Position numbers and translations under genes: made by a program. DNA of 16,316 bases from Acidobacteriota bacterium (GTDB taxonomy: Bacteria; Acidobacteriota; Vicinamibacteria; Vicinamibacterales; UBA2999): NCBI GenBank assembly GCA_947465275.1, contig CANIAI010000013.1:1-16316 (forward strand), written 5' to 3'. The notes beneath the pieces are model-generated. The model had not been told where the DNA came from. It was given only the letters and a program-made list of their open reading frames with translations, and made no database searches. Each line of letters opens with the position of its first letter. Within the stretch, counting starts at the first letter, position 1. Shown piece by piece: positions 8,437-14,119 of this stretch.

Positions 8437-9722
8437 AGACTGCCGAAGATCTGCAGGCGGAACTCGTAGGGCGCCCCGCCCGTACGCGTGTCGGCGAAGT
8501 AGGCGCCCGGCCACAGCTTGTACACGCCGCCGCGCACGGTCAGGGCTGGCGAGAACGTCCAGCCGAACTGGCTGTCCCACTCGCTCCCGATGCGGCCGGA
8601 GCGCGCGCCGGGCCTGACGATCGTCGTCTGGGTGCTCTGGCCGACATACCACCCGTCGCGCATCGTCGTCAGGTGGTTCTCGTGCAGGCGCCAGTTGATC
8701 TGCCCCTTCCGCCAGAGCGTATGACCGGCGCCGATCGAGATGGCGTGGCTGTTCGAGCCGCGCATCAGGCCGAGCGCGCCGTACTGGGCGTTGGCGGGGT
8801 AGAAGACGTCGTAGGCGCCGCGCCGCCCGTCCCCACGGGCCGCATCGCCGGTGGTACGGATGTAGCGGATCTCGAAGTCGCTCTTCCCCCACGTGCGCGT
8901 GAGTGATCCGAAGAGCCCCGAGGCGCGGACGTCGTCGCTCGACGTGTGGCCCACCTGGAGCACGTGCTCCAGGGTCAGCCCGACCTTGCCCGGCAGCACG
9001 GTCGCCCCGAGCGTCTCCCAGGCGTAGATGGCGCCGTCGCCGAGCACGCCGCCCTCGCTGCGGACGTTGCTGTTGTAACGCGTGGTCAGGTACGACTGTA
9101 CACGGCTGGTGCCCATGGTGTGCCGGCCGTAGACCGTCCACATCCGCTCGCCCGGCTTCCAGGTGTTGAAGCTCTTGGGGATGTTGTCGACGGTATGGAG
9201 CACCATCCCGCGCACGTCGGTCTTCGCGTCCTGCCAGCCGATTTCCGCCACGTCGAACGAGCGGACGACGGCGGCGAAGTCAGGCGTGCGGACGAGGCGC
9301 GTAATCGTGTCGAAGTCGCCCTGCCGGCGGCCGACCCGCATCGACCAGCCCTTCGCGGGGTGCTGCCGCACATCGACCCAGGCGTTCAGCAGGTCGAGGT
9401 AGGCGGTGCGCGTGGTGAACACGCTGCCGCGGCTGTGCGTGTCCTGCCCCTCGATGAGGAAGCTGACCCGCCCGTTGGTGCCCGAGACTTTCGGGCGCAG
9501 GCGTTCCCAGAGGAACGTCTCGCTGTCGCGGAACTGATCGTCGCGATAGGGGTAGTCGTGCCTGGCCGACGTCTGGACGAAGTAGTCGACCCCGAACTTG
9601 ATCGTGAAGCGGGTGCCGGGCACTTCGGGGCCGGGGGCCGACTGCGCCGAGGCGGTGGCCCCGGCGCCGAGCAGCGTGAGCAGGAGGGCGATGGTCGTGC
9701 GGACAGTCGGTCGAACGTTCAC
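8433..9722 (-). CDS. alginate-export-type outer-membrane barrel, last gene of the cys operon
   Basis: A protein of about 429 residues with a signal peptide (VRTTIALLLTLLGAGATA, then SAQ) and a strand-rich body resembling the alginate-export barrel family: FTIKFGVDYFVQTSARHD, SETFLWERLRPKVSG, LLNAWVDVRQ, WSMRVGRRQG, ending EFRLQIFGSL. The start GTG at 9722-9720 overlaps the cysH stop (GTGA), and AGGA lies a few nt upstream inside cysH. A longer frame to 9827 would overlap cysH by about 100 nt and put a non-signal tail first. Coupling to cysH argues for a job in sulfur acquisition, for example passage of sulfate or a sulfonate across the outer membrane; that is inference. Relatives outside such operons export alginate or are uncharacterised. 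There is no cysteine in the protein. Confidence 0.85.
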   Translation of the reverse strand: MNVRPTVRTTIALLLTLLGAGATASAQSAPGPEVPGTRFTIKFGVDYFVQTSARHDYPYRDDQFRDSETFLWERLRPKVSGTNGRVSFLIEGQDTHSRGSVFTTRTAYLDLLNAWVDVRQHPAKGWSMRVGRRQGDFDTITRLVRTPDFAAVVRSFDVAEIGWQDAKTDVRGMVLHTVDNIPKSFNTWKPGERMWTVYGRHTMGTSRVQSYLTTRYNSNVRSEGGVLGDGAIYAWETLGATVLPGKVGLTLEHVLQVGHTSSDDVRASGLFGSLTRTWGKSDFEIRYIRTTGDAARGDGRRGAYDVFYPANAQYGALGLMRGSNSHAISIGAGHTLWRKGQINWRLHENHLTTMRDGWYVGQSTQTTIVRPGARSGRIGSEWDSQFGWTFSPALTVRGGVYKLWPGAYFADTRTGGAPYEFRLQIFGSL

Positions 9723-10357
9723 GGTTCCTGGGCCTGGATGTGGATGCCGCATTCGAGCTTGGCACCCTGCCAGCGCCCCGACCGCGGGTTCGACGGATCG
9801 GGCGGCAGGCTCGTGCACGGCTCGCACCCGATGCTCGTATACCCGAGATCATACAGGGGCAGGAGATCGAGCCCCTGCTCTTTCGCGTACCGCCAGACGT
9901 CGCGGTTCGTCCACGACGCCAGCGGCGCCACCCGCTGGATCATCTTCCCGCTCGGGAGCCGGAACGGCTCGCTCTCCTGCAGGTTGGCGCGGGAGGGCGA
10001 TTGATCCCGGCGCAGCGCCGTGAACCAGGTGTCGTACTGATCGAGCGCCGAGAAGAGCGGCCCGACCTTGTGGCGGTCGCAGCAGGCCTTCGTCCCTTCG
10101 CGCTCCCACATGCCGGGCGCCGGGTCCGCCGCCCGCAGCGTGATCAGGTTGAGATGGTGTGTCTCGACCTGCGCGTCGCGATAGCGGTAGGTGTCGGCGA
10201 AGTGGTGCACCGTGTCGAGAAAGAGCACCGGGATGTCGGCCCGCACCTGCTGCACGAGATGGGTGAGGACGACGCACTCGGCCTGGAAGCTCGAGGTGAG
10301 GCAGGGGTTCCGCGCGTCGCGGAGCGCGGCCTCGATCACGGGACGGGGGTCGGTCAT
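9719..10357 (-). CDS. cysH: [4Fe-4S] phosphoadenylyl/adenylyl-sulfate reductase
   Basis: A 212-residue cytoplasmic reductase that converts APS (or PAPS) to sulfite. The first conserved block is SSFQAECVVLTHL. The iron-sulfur ligands of the APS-reductase branch are all present: C92-C93 (KACCDRHKVGPL) and C178/C181 (GCEPC). The catalytic cysteine is C203 in ECGIH near the C-terminus. PAPS-specific enzymes of the E. coli type lack the CC/CxxC pairs, so APS is the likelier substrate, which fits the lack of an APS kinase next door. The start ATG overlaps the cysN stop (ATGA), and the stop overlaps the GTG of the barrel gene (GTGA), so cysN, cysH and the barrel are translationally chained. All seven Cys codons are TGC. 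Sulfite reductase is not in the window. Confidence 0.96.
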   Translation of the reverse strand: MTDPRPVIEAALRDARNPCLTSSFQAECVVLTHLVQQVRADIPVLFLDTVHHFADTYRYRDAQVETHHLNLITLRAADPAPGMWEREGTKACCDRHKVGPLFSALDQYDTWFTALRRDQSPSRANLQESEPFRLPSGKMIQRVAPLASWTNRDVWRYAKEQGLDLLPLYDLGYTSIGCEPCTSLPPDPSNPRSGRWQGAKLECGIHIQAQEP

Positions 10358-11658
10358 GCCAGCATCTCCTCCAGCGCCTGTCGCACCAGTTCCACGGCTT
10401 CCTCGTCGGAGGCTGCCTCGCGCGCGAGCCGCGCGATCCGTTCCGCCGCCGTGACCGGGGCCACGGTCGGCACCGTCGCCTCGCGCACCCCGCCGGTGAT
10501 CATCCCGGCGCCCGCGGTGAAGTGCGTGCCCGGGTCGATGATGATGAACGCCCCGGTGAGGCGGTTCACGTCGTAGGCGTCGAACAGGATCGGCCGCGCC
10601 GTCGACACGGTCACGTGGCCGATCTGGTTCAGCACCAGGCCATGGTTCACCTCGGCGGTGACCGTCTTCGTGCCGTGCTTCAGCAGGTAGGTGCGGCCCG
10701 GGTCGAGCGGACGTTCGTCCATCCAGACCAGCTCCGCCTCGAACTTCTGCCCGGTCACGGCCGGTTCGAGCGTCAGCACGTCGCCGCGGCTGATGTCGAT
10801 CTCGTGGTCGAGCGTGAGCGTCACCGACTGCGGCGCGAACGCCATGTCGAGGTCGCCGTCCCAGGTCACGATGCGGCGCACGCGCGCCGAACGGCCGGAC
10901 GGCCACGTGTAGACGGTGTCGCCCACGCGGATGGTACCCGAGGCGATCTGCCCCGCGTAGCCGCGGAAGTCGGCATCGGGCCTGACCACCAGCTGCACCG
11001 GGAAGCGGAACGGCAGGTTCGGGAGGTTGCGCTGCACCTGCACCGTCTCGAGGTACTCGAGCAGGCTCGGTCCCGTGAAGTACGGGGTGCGCTCGCTCGT
11101 CGAGATGATGTTGTCGCCGTGCAGGGCGCTCATCGGGATCGCGTGAACCGCGGCGCCGGCGAGCAGGTCGGCGAAGTCTTCCTGGATCTTCTCGAAGATC
11201 TCCTGGTCGAAGTCGACCAGGTCCATCTTGTTGATCGCGAGGACGAAGTCGTGGATGCCGAGCAGCCGCGCGATCTTCGCGTGCCGCCGCGACTGCGTGA
11301 GCACGCCGTTGCGGGCGTCGACCAGCAGGATGGCGACGTCGGCCGTCGAGGCGCCCGTCGCCATGTTGCGCGTGTACTGCTCGTGCCCGGGCGTGTCGGC
11401 CAGGATGAACTTCCGGCGGGCGGTCGCGAAGTAGCGATAGGCGACGTCGATCGTGATCCCCTGCTCGCGTTCGGCCTTGAGGCCGTCGGTGAAGAGCGAG
11501 AAGTCGATCGGGCCGGCCGTGCGGTTCTTCGACGCCTTCTCCACCGAGTGGATCTGGTCGTCGTAGACCGACTGGGAATCGTAGAGGAGGCGGCCGATGA
11601 GCGTGCTCTTGCCGTCGTCCACCGACCCGGCGGTGCAGATGCGTAGCAGTCCGGACAT
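10354..11658 (-). CDS. cysN: sulfate adenylyltransferase subunit 1 (GTPase)
   Basis: A 434-residue EF-Tu-like GTPase that drives ATP sulfurylase (with CysD) to make APS from sulfate and ATP. The P-loop GSVDDGKST is at residues 11-19, DTPGH at 88-92 and NKMD at 143-146. Two beta-barrel domains follow (RFPVQLVVRPDADFRGYAG; TYLLKHGTKTVTAEV). It ends with a short helical tail and has no APS kinase (CysC) domain, at roughly the length of stand-alone CysN. The ATG lies 2 nt after the cysD stop (TGAGCATG). A longer in-frame opening to 11988 overlaps cysD out of frame and is spurious. It has one Cys codon, TGC. Confidence 0.97.
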   Translation of the reverse strand: MSGLLRICTAGSVDDGKSTLIGRLLYDSQSVYDDQIHSVEKASKNRTAGPIDFSLFTDGLKAEREQGITIDVAYRYFATARRKFILADTPGHEQYTRNMATGASTADVAILLVDARNGVLTQSRRHAKIARLLGIHDFVLAINKMDLVDFDQEIFEKIQEDFADLLAGAAVHAIPMSALHGDNIISTSERTPYFTGPSLLEYLETVQVQRNLPNLPFRFPVQLVVRPDADFRGYAGQIASGTIRVGDTVYTWPSGRSARVRRIVTWDGDLDMAFAPQSVTLTLDHEIDISRGDVLTLEPAVTGQKFEAELVWMDERPLDPGRTYLLKHGTKTVTAEVNHGLVLNQIGHVTVSTARPILFDAYDVNRLTGAFIIIDPGTHFTAGAGMITGGVREATVPTVAPVTAAERIARLAREAASDEEAVELVRQALEEMLA

Positions 11659-11660
11659 GC

Positions 11661-12602
11661 TCAGAAGTACCCCTCGCGCTTCTTCACTTCCATCGACCCG
11701 TCCTGATCGTGATCGATGATGCGGAGCTGACGCTCGGACTGCCGCGTGGCAATCAGCTCCTCGATGATCTTCGGCACCGTGTCGGCCTCGGACCGGATGG
11801 CGCCCGTGCAGGGCGAGCAGCCGAGCGACCGCATGCGGCACTTCAGCACCTGCGGCTTCTCGCCCGGCATCGTGACGACGAAGGGCTGCTCCTGCACGAT
11901 GAGCGAGTTGCCGCGCACGATCACCTCGCGCTCCCGCGCGAAGTAGAGCGGCACGATCGGGATGTTCTCGACGTGGATGTACTGCCACACGTCGATCTCG
12001 GTCCAGTTCGAGAGCGGGAAGACCCGGATGCTCTCACCGGTGCGGATGCGGGCGTTCAGCAGGTTCCAGAGCTCGGGCCGCTGGCGCTTCGGGTCCCACT
12101 GGCCGTTGGGGTCGCGCACCGAGAAGATGCGTTCCTTGGCGCGCGAGCGTTCCTCGTCACGCCGGGCGCCGCCGAGCGCCGCGTCGAAGTTGCCCGCCTG
12201 CAGCGCGTCGAGCAGCGCCTTGGTCTTCAGCAGGCCGCAGCAGCGCTGCGTGCCGACCTTGAACGGCTGGGTGCCGTCGCCGATCGCCTCCTCGTTCGTG
12301 TGCACGATCAGCCGCGCGCCGATCGACTTCGCGAACTCGTCGCGGAAGGTGATCATCTCGCGGAACTTGTAGGTCGTGTCGACGTGGAGGAGCGGAAACG
12401 GGATGGGGCCGGGGTGGAACGCCTTCTGCGCCAGGCGCAGCATGACGGACGAGTCCTTCCCGATCGAGTAGAGCATCACCGGCCGTTCGAACTCGGCCAC
12501 CACCTCCCGCAGGATGTGGATGCTCTCGGCCTCGAGGGCGCGGAGGTGATCGAGCGTCGGGACGGCCGGGACGGTCTGTTCCTGGAGCACGGTTGAGGAC
12601 AT
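11661..12602 (-). CDS. cysD: sulfate adenylyltransferase subunit 2
   Basis: A 313-residue ATP-sulfurylase catalytic subunit; with CysN it activates sulfate to APS, the first committed step of assimilation. The PP-loop is SIGKDSSVM starting at S46. Other family blocks are LHVDTTYKFREMITFRDE, TQRCCGLLKTKAL, LGGARRDEERSRAKER and LSNWTEIDVWQYIHVENI, and the expected C-terminal DGSMEVKKREGYF is present, so the protein is complete. It is the first structural gene of the minus-strand operon. No strong SD precedes the ATG. The 190 nt upstream hold a Cys-rich leader ORF and an intrinsic terminator, so entry of polymerase into cysD is likely conditional on leader translation. All five Cys codons are TGC. 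Confidence 0.97.
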   Translation of the reverse strand: MSSTVLQEQTVPAVPTLDHLRALEAESIHILREVVAEFERPVMLYSIGKDSSVMLRLAQKAFHPGPIPFPLLHVDTTYKFREMITFRDEFAKSIGARLIVHTNEEAIGDGTQPFKVGTQRCCGLLKTKALLDALQAGNFDAALGGARRDEERSRAKERIFSVRDPNGQWDPKRQRPELWNLLNARIRTGESIRVFPLSNWTEIDVWQYIHVENIPIVPLYFAREREVIVRGNSLIVQEQPFVVTMPGEKPQVLKCRMRSLGCSPCTGAIRSEADTVPKIIEELIATRQSERQLRIIDHDQDGSMEVKKREGYF

Positions 12603-12649
12603 GGTTCGCTCGGGCAGCCCGCCGCGGGCGCCTGGATCACGCGGACAAC

Positions 12650-12674
12650 AAAAAAGCCCGGGAGGTCCCGGGCT
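12650..12674 (-). terminator. intrinsic terminator in the cysD leader (attenuator)
   Basis: Read on the minus strand, AGCCCGGG (12674-12667), loop ACCT, CCCGGGCT (12662-12655) and then a run of T (12655-12650; the first T closes the stem). This is an 8-bp perfect GC-rich stem with a tetraloop and a U-tract, a textbook rho-independent terminator. It lies about 48 nt before the cysD ATG and about 34 nt after the leader peptide stop, so it can only serve as an attenuator for cysDNH or as the end of a leader-only transcript. Confidence 0.93.
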
Positions 12675-12716
12675 CTTCGATCTGGTTTCGCGTTGGAGGC
12701 CTGCGTGTCAGCCCAA
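12668..12716 (-). promoter_or_regulatory. candidate antiterminator overlapping leader 1 stop codon
   Basis: UUGGGCU (12716-12710), which ends in the first base of the leader stop codon, can pair with AGCCCGG (12674-12668), the 5' arm of the terminator: five Watson-Crick and two G-U pairs. A ribosome at the stop codon would cover this strand and allow termination; a ribosome halted on the Cys codons would leave it free. A competing hairpin (12717-12692: GUUG GGCU with GGCC UC CAAC) could also sequester it. The pairing is seen; its use in vivo is inference. Confidence 0.5.
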
Positions 12717-12794
12717 CAGCCAGAGCGAGTGCACGGGAACCGCGCAGGTTCCGGTACAACAACAGGCGCAGGGACAACAGAGGCAGACGGACAC
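12708..12794 (-). CDS. cysteine-rich leader peptide 1 (cysDNH attenuator)
   Basis: A 28-codon ORF starting with GTG and ending in TGA (12710-12708). Codons 4-13 read C-L-C-C-P-C-A-C-C-C and codon 17 is a further Cys: eight Cys in 28 residues, five as TGT. The tail is HSLWLLG. There is no SD, but a good promoter puts the RNA 5' end at or within about 3 nt of the GTG, so initiation is probably leaderless. The ORF sits between that promoter and an intrinsic terminator ahead of cysD. The product itself probably has no function; its translation would report the level of Cys-tRNA(Cys). Polycysteine leaderless short ORFs acting as cysteine attenuators are known in mycobacteria. The overlapping ATG frame at 12804 includes the -10 box and so cannot be fully in the transcript. 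Confidence 0.85.
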   Translation of the reverse strand: MSVCLCCPCACCCTGTCAVPVHSLWLLG

Positions 12795-12802
12795 GATGCG
12801 TC

Positions 12803-12831
12803 ATTGTACTGGCTGGCCCCCGCAGGGGCAA
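12803..12831 (-). promoter_or_regulatory. sigma70-like promoter of the leader 1-cysDNH operon
   Basis: On the minus strand, -35 TTGCCC (12831-12826; 4/6), a 17-nt spacer and -10 TACAAT (12808-12803; 5/6). The predicted start lies around 12797-12794, i.e. at the leader GTG. The spacer and the end of the -35 contain an inverted repeat GCCCC-TGCG-GGGGC, a possible operator. Confidence 0.75.
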
Positions 12832-12872
12832 ATGCGCGCGGGCCGATGCCGCCGACGGCGCGGCAGAGGATG

Positions 12873-12878
12873 TAGACT
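12873..12878 (+). promoter_or_regulatory. possible -10 element of the DsbD-alpha gene
   Basis: TAGACT lies 6 nt before the ATG at 12885, so a transcript from it would begin at or next to the start codon. No convincing -35 is seen 17 nt upstream, and no SD is present. Weak evidence on its own; it matches the spacing seen at other starts in the window. Confidence 0.35.
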
Positions 12879-12884
12879 GACCTC

Positions 12885-13391
12885 ATGGACCGACGGCAGG
12901 TAGTCCGGGGGCTCTCGGCGGGCATCCTCCTCCTCACGGCGATGACGGCGGGCGAGGTGGCGGCAGGGGCGCAGTCGCGTCGGCCAACGGCCGAGATTGC
13001 CACCCGCGTCGACGGTAAGGCGGTGCGGGCCGGCGGCGTGGTCCGGCTGGTCGCCCACGTGCGGCTGCCAGAGGGCATCCACGTGCAGGCCAACAAGCCC
13101 CGCGACCCCGACCTGATCCCGACCGTGCTGAGCGTCGAGGCGGAAGGCGTCACGCTGGTGGGGGTGACCTACCCGAAGGTGGAGGACCTCACCCAGCCGG
13201 GCGCGAAGCAGCCGCTGGCGGTCTATCCGAACGAATTCGACATCCTGGTGCAGGTGAAGCTGCCGGCCAAGGTGACCGGCGCGACCGTCAGCGTCCCCGC
13301 GATCCTGCGTTACCAGGCGTGCAACGACTCGGTCTGCTTCCCGCCCTCGAAGGCGGCGCTCAGCTGGTCGGTGCCGGTCACGAAGGGGTAG
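12885..13391 (+). CDS. stand-alone DsbD-alpha-type thiol-disulfide interchange domain protein
   Basis: A 168-residue periplasmic protein. A signal peptide (basic RR at residues 3-4, then GILLLTAMTAGEVAAGAQ) is followed by an immunoglobulin-like domain of the N-terminal DsbD type: VRLVAHVRLPEGIHVQANKP, a mid-region VTYPKVEDL, and the diagnostic RYQACNDSVCFPP with the redox Cys pair separated by five residues. In DsbD this domain receives electrons from the membrane domain and passes them to DsbC, CcmG and others; here the membrane and thioredoxin parts are not fused. A TlpA-like thioredoxin protein three positions downstream may be the partner. The gene diverges from cysD and is followed by rrf2 after 46 nt. 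No SD is seen. Both Cys codons are TGC. Confidence 0.85.
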   Translation: MDRRQVVRGLSAGILLLTAMTAGEVAAGAQSRRPTAEIATRVDGKAVRAGGVVRLVAHVRLPEGIHVQANKPRDPDLIPTVLSVEAEGVTLVGVTYPKVEDLTQPGAKQPLAVYPNEFDILVQVKLPAKVTGATVSVPAILRYQACNDSVCFPPSKAALSWSVPVTKG

Positions 13392-13406
13392 GGCCCCCGG
13401 GGCCCC
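13391..13406 (+). repeat. GC-only inverted repeat between the DsbD-alpha gene and rrf2
   Basis: GGGCC (13391-13395) can pair with GGCCC (13401-13405) within a run of only G and C. No T-run follows, so it is not an intrinsic terminator as read. It may slow the polymerase or be neutral. Confidence 0.35.
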
Positions 13407-13437
13407 GCCTGTCCGCCCTCTCACGAACCGGACGCCC

Positions 13438-13875
13438 GTGCTCACGCGCAAGTCGAAATACGGCCTGAAAGCGCTGCTGACGCTTGCCCGCGGGTCGGGT
13501 GCGGGTCCGGTGCTCGTCGCCGATCTGGCTGAGCGCGAGCGCATCCCGCGGAAGTTTCTCGAAGCCATCCTCCTCGACCTGAAGCGCCACGGCCTGCTGG
13601 AAAGCCGGAAGGGGCGGGGAGGCGGCTACCTGCTCGGCCGGCCGGCCGACCAGATCACGGTGGGGCAGGTCATCCGCGTGCTCGACGGGCCGCTCGCACT
13701 GGTGCCCTGCGCCAGCCAGACCGCGTACCGGCGGTGCGAGGAATGCGTGGACGAAGTGACATGCGGCGTCCGGCTGGCGATGAAGGACGTGCGCGACGCC
13801 ACCGCCACCATCCTCGACAACACGACGCTCGCCTCACTGAATGAAAGAACTAAGTCTATAGACTTGGTAGGCTGA
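13438..13875 (+). CDS. Rrf2-family transcriptional regulator with a four-cysteine cluster
   Basis: A 145-residue winged-helix repressor/activator. The DNA-binding part is typical Rrf2: KSKYGLKALLTLAR, VLVADLAERERIPRKFLEAI, LKRHGLLESRKGRGGGYLL. The sensor loop has C91, C100, C103 and C109 (C-x8-C-x2-C-x5-C). IscR and NsrR use three cysteines to hold an Fe-S cluster, so iron-sulfur, redox or thiol sensing is likely; which one is not decided by sequence. The start is GTG at 13438 with no good SD. The last codons encode KSIDLVG and contain a 14-bp palindrome that also overlaps the promoter of the next leader, so the regulator may control the TlpA-like gene and porin downstream. Neighbouring sulfur genes suggest a role in cysteine or Fe-S homeostasis. 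Confidence 0.92.
   Translation: MLTRKSKYGLKALLTLARGSGAGPVLVADLAERERIPRKFLEAILLDLKRHGLLESRKGRGGGYLLGRPADQITVGQVIRVLDGPLALVPCASQTAYRRCEECVDEVTCGVRLAMKDVRDATATILDNTTLASLNERTKSIDLVG
13852..13865. promoter_or_regulatory. 14-bp perfect palindrome, candidate Rrf2 operator
   Basis: AAGTCTATAGACTT is a perfect inverted repeat, extending to 20 bp with one mismatched pair (13849-13868). It lies within the last codons of rrf2, is AT-rich against a GC-rich background, and overlaps the putative -35 of the next transcript. Rrf2 proteins bind as dimers to palindromes, so autologous binding is plausible. No second copy was found in the window. Confidence 0.6.
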
Positions 13876-13888
13876 TCTCGGTTACACT
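13859..13888 (+). promoter_or_regulatory. candidate promoter for leader 2 and the TlpA-like gene
   Basis: -35 TAGACT (13859-13864; 4/6 to TTGACA), 18-nt spacer, -10 TACACT (13883-13888; 4/6). The predicted start near 13895 leaves only about 6 nt before the leader ATG at 13902. The -35 lies inside the palindrome, so a bound regulator would compete with RNA polymerase. Confidence 0.5.
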
Positions 13889-13901
13889 GCTCCCCGTTCC
13901 G

Positions 13902-13994
13902 ATGTCCTCGCGTCTGACCTGTTGTTGTTGTCGCTCCTGTTCCGCGCCGGCGGCGTGCCGCTGCGCGTGTATCGGGCCGACGATGCTCGGGTAA
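13902..13994 (+). CDS. cysteine-rich leader peptide 2 (upstream of the TlpA-like gene)
   Basis: A 30-codon ORF, ATG to TAA. Residues 7-10 are four consecutive Cys, all TGT; more Cys are at 13, 19, 21 and 23, making eight. Six of the eight codons are TGT. Residues read SRLTCCCCRSCSA, then ACRCACIG, and the tail is MLG, close to the LLG tail of leader 1. There is no SD; with the proposed promoter the 5' leader is only about 6 nt. It occupies the 244-nt gap between rrf2 and the TlpA-like gene. No intrinsic terminator follows. Instead, a pyrimidine tract (14016-14038) can pair with the SD of the next gene, so control would act on translation. The function of the encoded peptide is probably its own translation. 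Confidence 0.85.
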   Translation: MSSRLTCCCCRSCSAPAACRCACIGPTMLG

Positions 13995-14029
13995 GGCGAA
14001 GCAGGACCACCGGCACTTCCCACCTTCCC
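13989..14029 (+). promoter_or_regulatory. hairpin spanning leader 2 stop codon
   Basis: GGG-U-AAGG-C-GAAG (13989-14001) pairs with CUUC-CCA-CCUUCCC (14016-14029): eleven Watson-Crick pairs with a one-base bulge and a small internal loop. The stop codon TAA lies in the 5' arm, so a terminating ribosome would open it, while one halted on the Cys codons (13920-13970) would not. It abuts the anti-SD strand at 14031. Confidence 0.45.
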
Positions 14030-14030
14030 T

Positions 14031-14116
14031 CCCTCCCCGGCATCGCTCGGCTCCCGGCAGTACCATCCGGTTGGTCGTGATGTGAGTGGCCCCGCAGACG
14101 CGGGACCTGGAGAGGG
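14031..14116 (+). promoter_or_regulatory. SD-sequestering pairing before the TlpA-like gene
   Basis: CCCUCCCCGG (14031-14040) can pair with CUGGAGAGGG (14107-14116) through nine pairs (one G-U) and one C-A mismatch. The second strand contains the SD GGAG (14109-14112), 7 nt before the ATG at 14120. A small hairpin CCCGC-AGAC-GCGGG (14091-14104) lies just upstream. Closing this stem would block translation. Pairing seen, function inferred. Confidence 0.5.
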
Positions 14117-14119
14117 CAG

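Noticed and set aside
9723..9827. N-terminal extension of the barrel gene to 9827
   Set aside because: It would overlap cysH by about 100 nt and place a non-signal stretch before a clear signal peptide; the GTG at 9722 fits GTGA coupling.
12637..12831. 64-codon ORF on the minus strand overlapping leader 1 (starts MPLRG or MTHRV)
   Set aside because: Its ATG at 12804 overlaps the -10 box, so a transcript from that promoter would lack it. Its codons run through the terminator stem and its protein is Leu/Arg-rich without family features.
12846..12875. Nine-codon ORF and a 12831 ATG ORF before the DsbD-alpha gene as a fourth Cys leader
   Set aside because: None or at most two Cys codons, no terminator or SD-masking strand found; not distinguishable from chance.
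13391..13407. GC palindrome after the DsbD-alpha gene as terminator
   Set aside because: No U-tract follows; kept only as an inverted repeat.
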